Shown here: positions 12,463 through 24,784 of the stretch, one piece after another
Layout: each line of letters starts with the position of its first letter
Position numbering within the stretch: the stretch's first letter is position 1
Assembly (NCBI RefSeq): GCF_000003605.2
Contig: NW_003105606.1
Span: forward strand, 160,118-215,018
From: Saccoglossus kowalevskii
Taxonomy: Eukaryota; Hemichordata; Enteropneusta; Harrimaniidae
Direction of reading: 5' to 3'
DNA: 54,901 nt
Translations under genes and position numbers: made by a program
The notes under the pieces: generated by a model
Seen by the model: only the letters and a program-made list of their open reading frames with translations
Told to the model about the DNA's origin: nothing
Database searches by the model: none

Positions 12463-13271
12463 GATGGATTTAGACTAGGAAGGTCCTGCACAAGAGATGG
12501 ATTTAGACTAGGAGGGTCTTGCACAATATATGGATTTAGACTAGAAGGGTCTTGCACAGTATATGGATTTAGACTAGGAGGGTCTTGCACAGTAGATTGA
12601 TTTAAACTAGAAGGGTTTTGCACAATAAATGGATTTAGACTACGAGGGTCTTGCACAATTGATTTAGGCTAGGAGGTTCTTGCACAATATATGGATTTAG
12701 ACTAGGAGGGTCTTGCACACTATATGGATTTAGATTAGGAGGGTCTTGCACGATTGATTTAGACTAGAAGGGTCTTGCACAATATATGGATTTGGACTAG
12801 GAGGGTCTTGCACAATTGATTTAGACAAGAAGGGTTTTGCACAATATATGGATTTAGACTAGGAGGGTCTTGCACACTATATGGATTTAGATTAGGAGGG
12901 TCTTGCACAATAGATGGATTTAGACTAGGAGGATCTTGCACAATTGATTTAGGCTAGGAGGGTCTTGCACAATATATGGATTTAGACTAGGAGGGTCTTG
13001 CACATTATATGAATTTAGACTAGAAGGGTCTTGCACAATATATGGATTTAGACGAAGAGGGTCTTGCACAATAGATGGATTTAGACTAGGAGGGTCGTGC
13101 ACAATATATGGATTTAGACTAAGAGGGTCTTGCACAATAGATGAATTTAGACTAGGAGGGTTGTGCACAATATATGGATTTAGACTAAGAGGGTCTTACA
13201 CGATTGATTTAGACTAGAAGGGTGTTGCACAGTATATATGGATTTAGACTAGGAGGGTCTTGCACAATCAT
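12463..13271. repeat. Minisatellite, 33-bp unit, left part (about 24 copies)
   Basis: The consensus is 'ggatttagactaggagggtc' followed by 'ttgcacaatatat'. Most units are 33 bp and some drop a few bases ('caattgatttagac' form). The minus strand reads QDPPSLNPYIV-like peptides over several open frames; these follow from the period and are not genes. The array stops at the left end of the TIR element and resumes at its right end. Confidence 0.95.
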
Positions 13272-14187
13272 GTATGTATGGGGGTCTAAAAACTGACTCT
13301 GCGACGCGATTGTGCGACTCGCCGAATGTCGACAGAATCGCAGTGTCACTCTGCGAAGAGCACAATTCCCATTGGTTGGTTGGTTGGTCGAACAGCGCAA
13401 ATCCCAATGGTCGATGTTTCACCGCATGCCTTATAAAAAAATAAGTTTTAAATGGTAAAAATGGTACGGTAAAAAAAAAAGTGTGTAAACACTATGTACC
13501 GGCGATATGCCGCACTGTTGGATGATCGGCAAGCACATGGAAGACAAATTGTGGGACCAAACAAATGACACATGGTTTACGGTTTTTAGACACATCACAT
13601 CGCTGGCTAGAAAAATTAAATAGTGTAACATGCACGTTGGTTTTGACTGCCTATTTACGGTGTAATGTTATCGCCATCTTGGAGTTAAAGGCCCAGGTAT
13701 ACTATAAATACGCTCCTAAACAATAGGGATTATTTCCTTGCTTGTTACGCTGTAGTAAACAGCTCCAGCCAAGCTCCAGTAAAAACGCGTTTTCTCGAAC
13801 TTACATGTCTATTATGTCGTGCCAAAGTGGATGCATGTGACTATGAATATCACAGCAGTGACTGTGTGTAGTATTTATGACAATAAATAGTGTTCGAGCT
13901 GAGATTTTGGCGGATAAAAGTAAAAAACATGAACCGGGGAAAGGGATGCGCGACTAATCTTGAATAATTACTATTGTCAATCAAAGTCACGTGATGTTGG
14001 ACCGCTGGAACAGGATGCGTCATAGGCTATGCAAGTGTTTAATACCATGCATTAGAATAGCCACACCTCCAATTCACACTTGCCCGGGGCAAGTGAATTG
14101 GGCCTTTAAGGCTTCGTCCTGACGACTATGCTCATTAGCATAGGTGGCAGCATCAAAGCGAGTGGAACGCGAAGTACTTTTCACGCG
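13272..14187 (+). repeat. Left inverted arm of the long-TIR element (about 495 bp plus nested insert)
   Basis: It pairs with 15570-16053. Matching landmarks include 'ctgcgacgcgattgtgcgac', the 'accaaccaaccaatggga' motif (as its complement), 'gcatgccttata', 'catgcacgttggt', 'ctatgctcattagcatag' and 'gaagtac'. The pairing is broken only by the 417-bp insert at 13689-14105. Confidence 0.85.
13685..14109. mobile_element. Nested 417-bp element with TTAA target duplication (piggyBac-type MITE candidate)
   Basis: TTAA occurs at 13685-13688 and 14106-14109. Between them is a 417-bp insert beginning AGGCCCA and ending TGGGCCT, perfect 7-bp inverted ends. The right end carries a hairpin, 'caattcacacttgcccgggg' paired with the following 'caagtgaattg'. 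The opposite arm of the host element lacks the insert and reads across the site (reverse complement 'gttgtaaggcttcgtcc'), so it acts as an empty-site control. A TTAA target is typical of the piggyBac superfamily; no transposase is present. Confidence 0.8.
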
Positions 14188-15569
14188 TTCTGCAACGAAT
14201 GTCGTACGTCTGCTTTGACTTTGTTGAGTGCATCAAGGAAAATAATTTGCAAGCAGTGAAAAAAAATCATTCACGATGTGCAACGTTTTGCCGTGACAGC
14301 AGTTGTTTGCAATCGTCTGCCTTCGTTTAGATCATAAACGGACTCCAAACTTGTGGTCTACGATAGATTAGCTGGTATTTTAACCAGAAATGAAATACTT
14401 TGTAACAGTTGTGAAAAGTAAACAAAAACGGCGTTGGTTTGTGGTATGAATGGAATTATTTTTTTATCATAATTTTCGAAGTCAGTATTACTGAAAATTA
14501 TGGATTATTTTTTTTAAATGAACACCAAATATCGGTGGTCCATATTGATCTTAATGTAGTGGGAAGGGAAATTTTCTTTTTTTTTTTTCTTCTTGATTTT
14601 TCAATAATTGATAAAACGGTTACTTTGTACCTTGATTCATCATCCCAGCTTTTCGAAATTTCGGAAAGACCAGTGCTCAAACGCTAACACTACTACAGTT
14701 TCGTTAATATTTGCATAATGTTTATAACATGTATATGTATACTACCGGTTATACTCTGTTGTTGACGATTTTGATAGAACGGGTGACAAGCTTCCTGTCG
14801 CAAACAATGCATATTAATCTAACGTCCATTGTCAGCATTATTATCAGTCAAGACTTCGTTTTATTTTCTATATTCTATTTTAATAACACCATTCTTACTA
14901 ACGCAATGACGATGAAAAAAGAAAGCAAAGACGCCAATGACAGACGAGGCAAAGAAAAATCTGCAACTCAGGGTCATATTTACTAATTTAGACTTGCCTG
15001 CAGCCTGTTGTAATTCCGATGCAAAATTACAGGACTCTCGCGTTCACCCCTTGTTTACGCAATTTATATTTATTTTTCAAGAGTTTTTCATCGGAATCGC
15101 AACAGATTGCAAGCACGTCTAGGTTATATAATGACCAACCTCGTGAGTTGTTCGAAGGGGACGATTAGGCTGAAATATTCGCATCAACGCGAAAGAGTTT
15201 CAACTACTTAACCGATGACGACACCGATACGTGAGACCGTTGAGGGCCGCTGATCAGACGAGGAAGTGAGTACAGAAAATCTGTTGCTCGTCGACATCGG
15301 CTAAATAAACAAAGCCATCGTTTCCGTTTATGCAGTAGCGTGCACCCATCTAATTTTCCGTTGACACTGCCGTTTTAGTTTTCTATCTTCAGCAGTAGTT
15401 TCAATCCATTCACACAGCTTTACGTTTTTCCTCTCTTAATATTCTTAATAAAAATATATTGATTGCCTAAAAACAGTTTGACCTGCTACACGCTTTATTT
15501 TGGAATTCAAAGTGATGAATATAGTCATAACAAATTATACTTGCTAATGACAAAAAAAGAAAGTAACAT

Positions 15570-16053
15570 CGTGTGAAACGTACTTCACGCTCTACTCGCT
15601 TTAAAGCTGCCGCCTATGCTAATGAGCATAGTTGCGGACGAAGCCTTACAACTTCAAGATGGCGTTAATGTTACCAGCTCCCTGATGTTACACCGTAATA
15701 AGGCAGCCAACACCAACGTGCATGTGTTTTATAACCCCTTTCATCCCCTCCGGGGGATGTTTCATATGTTAATAAATCAATGTTAAATACTTTCTGATTA
15801 CCGAACCGTGCGGCATGTCGTCGGTTCACGAGCAGTCGGCGAAATAACCATTTAAAACTGAACATTTCTATAAGGCATGCTGTGTACCCTTACATCGATC
15901 GACCATTAAGATTCACGCTTTTCGACCAACCAACCAATGGGAATCGTGCTCTTTGCAGAATGACACTGCGATCCTGTCGCAGAGTGGAATAATCGACATT
16001 CGGCGAGTCGCACAATCGCGTCGCAGAGTTAGTTTTTAGACCCCCATACATAC
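15570..16053 (-). repeat. Right inverted arm of the long-TIR element (484 bp)
   Basis: Reverse complement of the left arm without the nested insert. Similarity fades near 15570, where the left arm fades near 14187. The arms differ at scattered positions and by small indels, so the insertion is not very recent. Confidence 0.85.
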
Positions 16054-16345
16054 CTCGCACAATATAGACTAGGAGGGTCTTGCACAGTATATGGATTTAG
16101 ACTAGGAGGGTCTTACACAATAGATGCATTTAGACTTGGGGGGGGGGTCTTGCATAATATAGAGATTTAGACTAGGAGGGTCTTACACAATAGATGCATT
16201 TAGTCTCAGAGAGTCTTGCACAATATATGGATTTAGACTAGGAGGAACTTGCACAATATATGGATTTGGACTAGGGGGGTCTTGCACAATAGATGGATTT
16301 AGACTAGGAGGGTCTTGCACAATAGGTGGATTTAAACTAAACTAT
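16054..16345. repeat. Minisatellite, 33-bp unit, right part (about 9 copies)
   Basis: Same unit as 12463-13271 ('tttagactaggagggtcttg'). It is more diverged, with one unit containing a run of nine G near 16138. It is the right half of the array split by the TIR element. Confidence 0.93.
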
Positions 16346-16980
16346 GTCTCATACATGCTCAAGAAACTGCATTCATAAATCTTGTAAACCTTCAAGTACC
16401 TTTAATAACAACTTGACTTCTCTGTGAATTCAAGTCTTTGTATATTACCAGGACCTGGGTTTATTTCAGTATCACCACTATAATTCCCATCAAAATGTAG
16501 CCCTGACACCCCTCTACATTTTCTACTGAGATTGGTAAATGTCACTGATTCAGGTCATGGTCATGACATCACTAAAAAGCCTAGCATTACAATCTAAGCT
16601 AATTATTTATTCTGAGCAGTTGTTCTCTCAGGGCAGTAGGGAGAGGTATTTTTGGATGAAAATCTTGAAAAAGACCCACATAAGATTTTCAGATCTGGGA
16701 AAAAAAATACCTGCATATTCAATAGAGACTTGTTCATCAGCCTGCCAAGTTTCATTGATATCTGCTGCAGAATTTCTAAGAAAGTGTTGGAGACATAAAA
16801 GGGGTGGACGGAAGGAAATAAGAAATAATAGTCGCCTTGCAGACTACGCTTGAACAGGGACTAAATACATAGCATTAAATGTCACTAAAAACCAGAAATA
16901 AAACCTTCCAATGAAAAGCTAGCAAAGGTACACATAATAAATATAATATAATTACAGATTTTATTTCCGACCTATAAATT

Positions 16981-17119
16981 GCGTCAGATGGCCATAGCGT
17001 GTCGTTGTTTACAAATAAGCGTCTACCCATGAACCTTTGCGTATTTGGTGTGTGTTGTTATCATCACTTGGCACTCAATTCCCGCGCGTGCGCAGGTGAC
17101 GACGACCCCCCTGCTTTAA
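16981..17119 (+). repeat. Dispersed repeat family A, copy 1
   Basis: It shares an ordered set of words with 17764-17874 and 49062-49194: 'cagatggccatag', 'gtttacaaa', 'agcgtctacccat', 'cctttgcgt', 'actcaattcc', 'gtgcgcaggt', 'gacgac' and a closing 'gctttaa'. There is no ORF, clear TIR or poly(A) tail; the sharp shared end at 'gctttaa' suggests a real element boundary. Confidence 0.75.
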
Positions 17120-17763
17120 CTGTGTGGCCTGTGTAAAACAGTAAAATTATGTTGAGCGTTTCAAGTTCAGCTCTAGGAATGTGACTTCAAGTTAAACTTT
17201 CGTTTGTACCTCTTCACTTGCAGACCAGTTTCCATGCTCAGTATCTTCCGAATCGCGCAAAATCCTAGAGAAATACAGTAAATACAGTTGCTATGTTTTC
17301 AAACGTGTGACGGCTGCACATCTATGTTGTTATTATATTGAGAGCATATGCACACGATTGTCACCATGCATTTCACTGTGACGTAGTTCATAGCTGTGAT
17401 AGTGCAGTATAATGGAAGATGGGGGAAACGAACTAATGGATTGAATTGATCTAATTATAACATATTAACATATTGTAAAATGTCAACTCAATCTTAGGCT
17501 GAAAAAAATTACTGTACAATTTTGTCCGTGGCGAGCAATTTGCATCGAAGAAAATACATTATTATTGCCAGAGAGGGCGCACTTCAAGTTACGTTGGTAT
17601 TTAAGTTACATTTTGTATGTCGATTTTCTCCTAGCCAACTACGGTGACACCGTATTTTTTTTCTTCATCCTTCTAACAAGCGATGTATGTTAGTTATATA
17701 AGAAAATTACTGAATTGTTATTTCCAGTGGCGTTCTACCTCAAGAAGACGCAGGCCCACTTCA

Positions 17764-17874
17764 CGCATGCAAACAAGCGTCTACCCATGAGCCTTTGCGT
17801 TTTTGGCGTGTGTTGTTATCGTCGCTTGGGACTCAATTCCAGCGAGTGCGCAGGTAACGACCCTCCCGCTTTAA
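17764..17874 (+). repeat. Dispersed repeat family A, copy 2 (shorter on the left)
   Basis: It matches copy 1 from 'acaagcgtctacccatgagc' to 'ctcccgctttaa' but lacks the 'cagatggccatag' left part. Confidence 0.72.
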
Positions 17875-18252
17875 CATTATGTTACCATGATGATTCAGCG
17901 ACGCCGAAAGTAGATTTGTCACATATGGTATCTCTACTATACATCCGCTGCTTTTACCCAATCACAAACCAGGAACCAATGCGAAACTACTTACAATCAT
18001 GGAAAGTACTACCGTTAGTATTTTCCATGTTGCAATATAGCACGTGATTGGAACAATGGTTATTACATGAAAATGGCAGCAGTGGCAAAATTGTAATTTA
18101 TAACACATTTCAATAAGGTAAACAGAGAACAACAGACAATTATTAAACATCTAAAATCATTAAGGTAGTTTGCTACCATTAAAAATATCCTTGAAATCCA
18201 GCAATAGGGGTTGGGTTACTGTAATATTCAAAATTTGAAAATAAAAATATAT

Positions 18253-18334
18253 ATAGAACGAGCAATAAGTTACACCACTTTATCCGATTTCAACAGCGCC
18301 CTCTACATGCAAGTAAAGCAATAATTCCTCATTC
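18253..18334 (+). repeat. Local duplication, copy 1
   Basis: 'agaacgagcaataagttaca' followed by 'ccac' and then 'gatttcaacagcgccctcta', repeated at 18443-18523 with few changes. The two copies start 190 bp apart. Confidence 0.8.
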
Positions 18335-18442
18335 CATAATTGTGGAATTTATAAATATTTATAAAATTAAACAGAATGAGTTTGTTGTGTCGATAGTGTC
18401 GAGCTCATTGTAGTTCTCTTCATTCATAACTTGAGCTGATTT

Positions 18443-18523
18443 TTAGAACGAGCAATAAGTTACACCACCTCATCTGATTTCAACAGCGCCCTCTACAAGC
18501 AAGTAATTGAATAATTTCTCGTT
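18443..18523 (+). repeat. Local duplication, copy 2
   Basis: Second copy of the unit at 18253-18334. It also contains the 'agcgccctct' word, the reverse complement of an AGAGGGCGCT motif that recurs in this window. Confidence 0.8.
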
Positions 18524-19164
18524 CAGCGTTGTAACATAGAAAAATTACATTATTTTGTGTTGTATTTAATATAGCGTAATGCGGCGATGAATTGTGGCCT
18601 TGTTACCAATGTGTCATTAATTAGATTTTTTAAAACTAACAAAATGCATATGCCTGATTTGAATCGGGTGGTGGAAGACATCAGCACTGATAACGTGTTA
18701 TAAAAAATATTCAACTGGGAACATTACATTACAAGAAGATTTATAAAATAATTAAAATAAATCCCCACAACATCGTGTTAAAAAAACAACAACTGAAAAC
18801 TAAGTGAAGGGAGTAATAACTTACACAGTATTTCAAACCACCATACTTACTGAATCATTTCCATATCCATCGGGTATCACGTGTGTATGTAAGAGTGCCA
18901 ACTGGGAAATTTCGCTTAAACAATCAACGTAATTTATACACGTTATGATACGTCGCATGGAATTCATATCGAACTCGGAGCGACGCTCATAATTTTTGAG
19001 AAAATTTATCATAAATCGCATAACAATGTTTATTGGTTTGTTTAAACAATAAAGTATCATTTTGTTGTGTATTACAGCTTAGACAATCAACCAAGGTCAC
19101 AGTGACGTAAGCAAATAACACCGAATAAACGGCAAGGTAAAGACTATGTCTAATTATAGTAAAC

Positions 19165-19257
19165 ACGTACTGCGTGCGTGACTCGAACCGGCGCTCGCGT
19201 ACGGCACCTAATCGCCTAGCTTCACGCCACTACACGTCTTCCCCTCGGCCACGTTTT
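19165..19257 (-). other. tRNA-like trace with pol III A and B box motifs (possible SINE head)
   Basis: On the minus strand an 11-base A-box match, TGGCCGAGGGG (19251-19241), is followed about 60 bases later by a B-box-like GGTTCGAGTCA (19189-19179). The spacing is long, the T-arm does not pair well by eye and no acceptor stem closes, so an intact tRNA is unlikely. A tRNA-derived SINE or tRNA pseudogene is more plausible. Confidence 0.3.
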
Positions 19258-19573
19258 ATTTAGAAACTTGTTCTAATATTTTCAAAAATCGCTATTTTCA
19301 GAACAATTCCATAGAACACAATGTTTAAGAATAATTGGGTTTGTCGACGCTTTTCTTAAACCCAGATTTTTGAAATAATAATGAGGACAACGAAAGATAC
19401 CCATTATTGTCAAGCCTATGTCTATTGTTATAAATTCCCACAGGTAATGTGGTAGATACCAGGGATACCACAGTGAGGTGGAGCAACTTTCCAGTGCTGT
19501 TAAAATCAACACAAGCAACGTGTAGTATATGCATTTATTGAATGCAAGACTGTGAATAATGATGTGCTTCCTT

Positions 19574-19960
19574 GACGCTAATCCTGGGGGGGGTACTTCC
19601 ACATTAAGTGGGTAAGGGGGTGCAGCCCACCTCTCGTAAACCATACTCACATCTAAACCATTTTTTTCTATTATATACCCACTTCTAAGCACAAGTGTTT
19701 TCAGCAAAAGAAAAAACACCCAGCTCACGCCTTTCGCAACCAGTGAGCGCATCCCTGCGATGCATAAAATTCAGCCTTTTCCGGTATTTGATATCAAATA
19801 TAAGGACCTGCGAAAAAATAAATAAATGCTACACACTTCTAAACCAAACCATTGATAAATGACCACCCACTTCTAAACAAAATAACGTGAAATGACACCC
19901 CAGTCGGGCGGCACATACCGGTATTGCACTTCTATGCAAGTAGCCCCCCGGGACGCTAAT
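19574..19960. mobile_element. 369-bp TIR element with perfect 9-bp target-site duplication
   Basis: GACGCTAAT is present at 19574-19582 and again at 19952-19960. The element between (19583-19951) starts CCTGGGGGGGGTACTT and ends AAGTAGCCCCCCGG, inverted copies with small differences in the G run. Inside, 'cccacttctaa' recurs about four times. A 9-bp duplication is typical of Mutator-like elements; no transposase fits in 369 bp. The minus-strand ORF over 19282-19752 crosses the element border and is not credible as a gene. Confidence 0.85.
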
Positions 19961-20667
19961 ACGTGCAATGGAAAACATATATAGTACTACCATCGAACTT
20001 ATAAGGGTGGTTTGTAGGTTACACTAATTAAGAATGTATGCATGTATACAACTTCATGTGGTAATTTTATTAAAAAGTGTAGATGTAATCATGAAAAACA
20101 TGAAAGTCACAACGATTTTTGTTTTTTAACATTCAGATAGGAAAATCTCTAGAATGTGAACAAAGATCTCCATGACTGTTATGTTCAAATAAATTACATA
20201 AAATCTCTGGAAAAATGAAAAGATCTGATGAGTGCCTTCTGATTAGTACTCGTTTGATTGATCAGTTTGATGTCCGAATTAAATCAATGATATATACTAC
20301 TTTGCATATAATAGTGTAGTTGCTGTTGTTATTTTTTTAAATAGTCATGAAATCTTGACGCCCAGGAAATTATAGATAAAAGAAAAACATCTATGTTCTA
20401 AAACTATTTCATACCTGACTGTGTGATTTATTAAATACACTATTTATGCATGTTTTACATGGAATAATTAGATATACTTACTATTATATAAATATAAAAT
20501 TTCATTTTGAGCAACATATGCCAATCATCACCATGGCCATCATTCAGCATTTCATACTCAAATTCGGAATGAGTATAAGATATAAGATGACCTGCTGACT
20601 TATTTTCTTCACCTTTTTTTTGCATCTTTATTTTTATGAAAATTTAGAGCTAATTGGTGAACTTCAC

Positions 20668-21151
20668 CTATCTCATACTTTTTGGGTCATCCTCTCTTGA
20701 GATTGGTACTGCTAGTAACAAACTTGCCTTGCGCATATTTCTAGTATTTATTCCTACACTTTCGATTGAGGGCACCATAACGTAAATTTCCCTAGAACGG
20801 TGATCGTCTTTAAATCCATAGAAAGTTCCTAGGCGGGCGATATTTGAATCCACTTTTGGATTCCTACTTGGTGGATGTATTCCAAAAAAAACAAAAACGA
20901 TCTGATATATAAGAAACCAGCGAACGGTGCATAACAAAGAACATAAAACCACGGTTAATTATTATTTTAGTTGCCAGACTCGCATAGTTGAGTTGCAGGG
21001 CGGCATAACACATCCACCCAATGCCAATGAGAACCACTGTTAGTAAGACTTCAAAACATTTCCATGTCATAGAGTGCACACGTAATGTTATATTACTATT
21101 ACTGCATAAGTGCAAGCAGCCACCTAACGAAAACGAAACAGCCAGCGGCAA
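20668..21151 (-). CDS. Unrecognised ORF pair, possible small gene or pseudogene
   Basis: Two overlapping minus-strand frames face each other across a T8 run (minus strand) near 20885. The first holds one strong hydrophobic helix, FEVLLTVVLIGIGWMCYAAL, after a short basic start MTWKC. The second holds a mixed, protein-like stretch, RNPKVDSNIARLGTFYGF, then IYVMVPSIES and a stop at 20668. A one-base slip in the T run would join them into a type II membrane-protein layout. No family was recognised and no splice pattern is convincing, so chance ORFs remain the default. Confidence 0.15.
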
Positions 21152-24010
21152 ATATTTGTTTGTAATAAAAATTACAAAGCCAATCAGGTTTACTAGATAG
21201 TGTATTACTGACGCTCATCATATAACTTACTGCTCTAAAATTTATGTGGACAACCGGGCGACAACGTTACAAAACTTCGTGGCCCGAAAGAAAGCTTAAT
21301 GGACTCGGGCGACCGGTAATTTCAAACACTGAAATATCCTTATATTACTCTTGATTATAATTTATTGAAAAATGAATGAATTCTGTGTATTTTCATTTAC
21401 GAGTAGACATCTACCTTAAATAAACAATACATATTTGAAGATGCCATATATTAATCCGATAAAGCTTTACTTTTAACATTATTTAGATCTTTGCGTTACC
21501 TGCTAAATGTACAAACTGTAATATTGACAATATTAATCAGTTAAAGGTGACCTTCGACCGCACCTATTTTTTTTATTGTCCAATAAAAGTGCAACAGGTG
21601 TAACTAATGACGACGACATAAACAATATTTGCAGTAATATCATTTTGTAAAAACCGTTATGCAAAACAATTTCTTATCTAAATCAGTCAGAGTATATTTA
21701 AATGGTTTAAATGTGCCAATCGACGCGTTTTACGCAAGTGCGTACGTGGCAATAAAGCCGCGCAGAAAGGTCCGGGTGTATTGTCATGATTTATATTTCA
21801 GTCAGTTTGACAGTGGTTGCCATGACATATACTGATAAAGGTTAATGACAAGACCAGATGGCGAGCTGGTCGAAATCAACCAAAAACATCTTATGACTCT
21901 GCAGTTTTTAAGATACAATACAGTAGCTGTAATCCTAAACCAATTTTGTTTGCGATTCTAACTAAGGTGGTATCTTTGTGGAATGTTAGTGCGAGACTAT
22001 TACCCCATCAATATTAGTTAGTGTTGACAATATATAGTAGTGTTTTTTCTAGACAGCTTGACGAGTAATTAATTGATTATGATGTGTAAAACTTTCATGT
22101 GATTGGTTGTTTGTTTGAAGGCAAGGCCTTGGAGTCTCTTATACTGATTGTAATTGGTTAAGGAGTGACAAGAAATAAAGAGTGATTTAATGCTGTCTTG
22201 GGTGAAAACCAGGGACTTGGCAGAGAATCGTTTGGGAACATGAACGAAGCTTGTGTGTGTTTTTGTCAGCCTAGCGTGGAAACGACCGAATCCCGGTTAC
22301 CTAAGTGAAAGGTTTTTAACCATCAAAAATACCTATCACAGTATCTCCCTGAGGAGCACGGGCACATAGCCGTGTTAGCTCGTTGATCACGATGGACCCT
22401 GAGTCCAGTGAATATAAAATTAATTGAAATACTAAGGGGTTGGTTCAGAAGCAAAGGAATGTTTGGAATATCGGAATGCTACTGCTACGTTGATAGTAAA
22501 AATAAAGAGATTTTTATAAAATCGTCGACGCATATCAGGAAACATGACGTAAAATGTATGACGTCACTACGAAATTGCTTCGACGGGGATGACTGTCTTT
22601 GTAACAGAGACAATGTTTCATTGTGTACATTGTAAATGGCAGTGTTCTGAAAGAAGGCGCACATTTCAGTACTTCGCTACCAGAGCATAACAAGGGGGAA
22701 ACTATAACACTGTCTGTACGATAGTTACCCTTCATGCAAACGATACGACAATACATCTACCAATGATACGCCTAGCTGACGTCATTGCGTGACTCGGTCA
22801 ATAGAGGGAGGGGTCCGAGAGATCCAATAATTCGACGCATAAACAAGGCAAAGGCCGGAATTCGTTCTCTTCAGTTCTCGTGGAAACATGGCGGACTGTC
22901 GCAGCTTAATGCAAAGTTGAAAATATACAAAAGAAAACGAAATTTTCGAGTAGTTATCTCATACCCTATGGTATTTCGTATACTTTGTATCACTATAAAT
23001 GAATAGGTCGATAAAAAACGGGTCTCGCTGTGTCATAAGTGGTTCGCGTACATCCTAACATCCACCATTTTGTGCATCCTAGTTCGTTGTATTTTATTTA
23101 GTGAATCATGGCAGGTAAATGTAAAATCGTTGCAATACAGGGAAATAACTTTTTTTTTCTAAAGAAACAAATATATGCACGTCGCGCCCTTTATACAATT
23201 ACACTATTCGTTATCAGTTAACTTTAAATAGTATTTTGATCATGTGACAGTGACGTAGTAACTGTACCCTTCCCATCTCGCTGGTGATAATAATAAATTG
23301 AATTCAACTCGCATGGATTTTTTCCGACTACAATAATACAATGTTTTACTCCAGTAACTGCACATCTGAAAGATGACTATTCTAATTTTATGAAATATTT
23401 AATTTTTTCAGGTGCCTGCATATTAGTACAATCATCTCGGAAATCCCGGGACTGGTTTCAACGGTAGTTCATTGTTTGATTACAGTTGTGTCGTCCGTCT
23501 TTCCCATTCCTAGCGCCCTGCTGACAGAGCTCATGGTGACGTCAAAATGACGTATATCGGTGATAGCTTGTCGTTCGAATCGACAACTGGGTCTGTTTGT
23601 GTAGTTGTTGTCATCTACAAAATAGTAAAATGTCTCAAAAACATAGTCTTCATTGATGAAAGACTACTTATCAAAACGATATCTAGGTTTTGAACCTTAT
23701 TCAAGTCATGGAAATAAAAGAATTTTACCTCCATGATGTTCAAGTCATCCGTTTACGTCATAGGATCGCCCCATCGCTAGGTGGCGCGATTTATAGGAGA
23801 GGTGTACTCGTATATCACAACAGCCAAATAGCGTTTACTTAAAAGTGTGATACTAGTAACATTAAATTTGATAACTGTTTATACGGTTTCTAACGCCGTT
23901 TGCTGTCGACGAAAACTATTCTATTCTATTTTGTCGACTTTTATTGGCGATGCCATTTGGCGTCGTACGTGTGTGTTATACAAGTCCATGGGAGGAACCA
24001 TAGCTCTTCT

Positions 24011-24127
24011 TAGCCTGACATGTAGACGTGAGTGGCGCCCTCGCCGGCCGAACGTCATCAGACCTAACTAACTGTGTTGGGTTTGGAGCACCGCGGAGGG
24101 CGCAACTCACGCGACCTTGTCAGGCTA
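24011..24127. mobile_element. Palindromic MITE-like element, copy 1 of 2
   Basis: The ends TAGCCTGACA and TGTCAGGCTA are perfect inverted repeats. Inside, 'gtgagtggcgccctcgccg' faces 'gcggagggcgcaactcac', an imperfect second layer. A second copy in reverse orientation lies at 39055-39145. Confidence 0.7.
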
Positions 24128-24784
24128 TAGCTATTCTGTACCGATAGAAATTCTAATGTCTGAAAATAGCAAATGTAATGACAACAAATGTATCAGAAAT
24201 GACTAAAATACCATCACAAAGACTAATAACCGATACAAGAAGAGCCATGGACCCACAGATACTTCAATATCGTGTATGCCGACAATTACGGTGACGTTGC
24301 AAGACAGTTGTCGTTCGACACCATCGATTATTCTTTGTAATTTCCCCTTCCGTAATAATTAGGAGATATTCATTTTTAAATTTCACGTACACAACCTACT
24401 ATTCCCGGACCATGAGTTTGGATGATTATTTTACGCGCCATGAAAGTACACTCTCGTAAATCAATAATATATTTATGAAAAAAGGTAACCTGTTAAGTTT
24501 TATTTCTGTTAGAAATGTATTCCATGTTGTGCGTGGTTCTCGACACAATATTAAGTAAATAAAGTACAAAACGATAAAAAAAAAAAAAGAGAATTCAAAG
24601 CAAAAATTGCAGAGTATTGAAACATTATTGGTACTTTAAAAAAAACTGAGTAATAAATATTATTGCAGTCCATTGCATTCCCACGGTTAGTTATGTCCAG
24701 TAGCTACTTACGTAGTCATCCGGCCAGCAAACGACAATACGCTTTTTTTAAGTAGGGTAGGAGTAATGTGCATACAGTGTGTCT

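Larger units (their letters stand above)
13272..16053. mobile_element. Long-TIR DNA element (about 2.78 kb), non-autonomous, inserted in a minisatellite
   Basis: The outer ends are inverted copies: 'gtatgtatgggggtctaaaa' at 13272 and its reverse complement ending at 16053. The inverted arms continue inward for nearly 500 bp. The same 33-bp minisatellite lies on both sides, so the element interrupts a once-continuous array. The interior (about 14190-15570) has only short AT-rich ORFs and no recognisable transposase, so the copy is non-autonomous or decayed. No clean target-site duplication could be fixed: 'gcacaat' occurs on both sides, but it also belongs to the minisatellite. The superfamily is unassigned; the long arms resemble foldback-type elements. 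Confidence 0.85.

Noticed and set aside
12387-13400. Minus-strand ORFs reading QDPPSLNPYIV repeats
   Set aside because: They arise from the 33-bp period of the minisatellite; there is no start context, domain or splice structure.
13262-16065. 'gcacaat' on both sides of the long-TIR element as a target-site duplication
   Set aside because: The same word is part of every minisatellite unit, so its presence on both sides is expected without duplication.
19282-19752. 156-codon minus-strand ORF
   Set aside because: It crosses the left border and target-site duplication of the 19583-19951 element, so it cannot be a single conserved gene.
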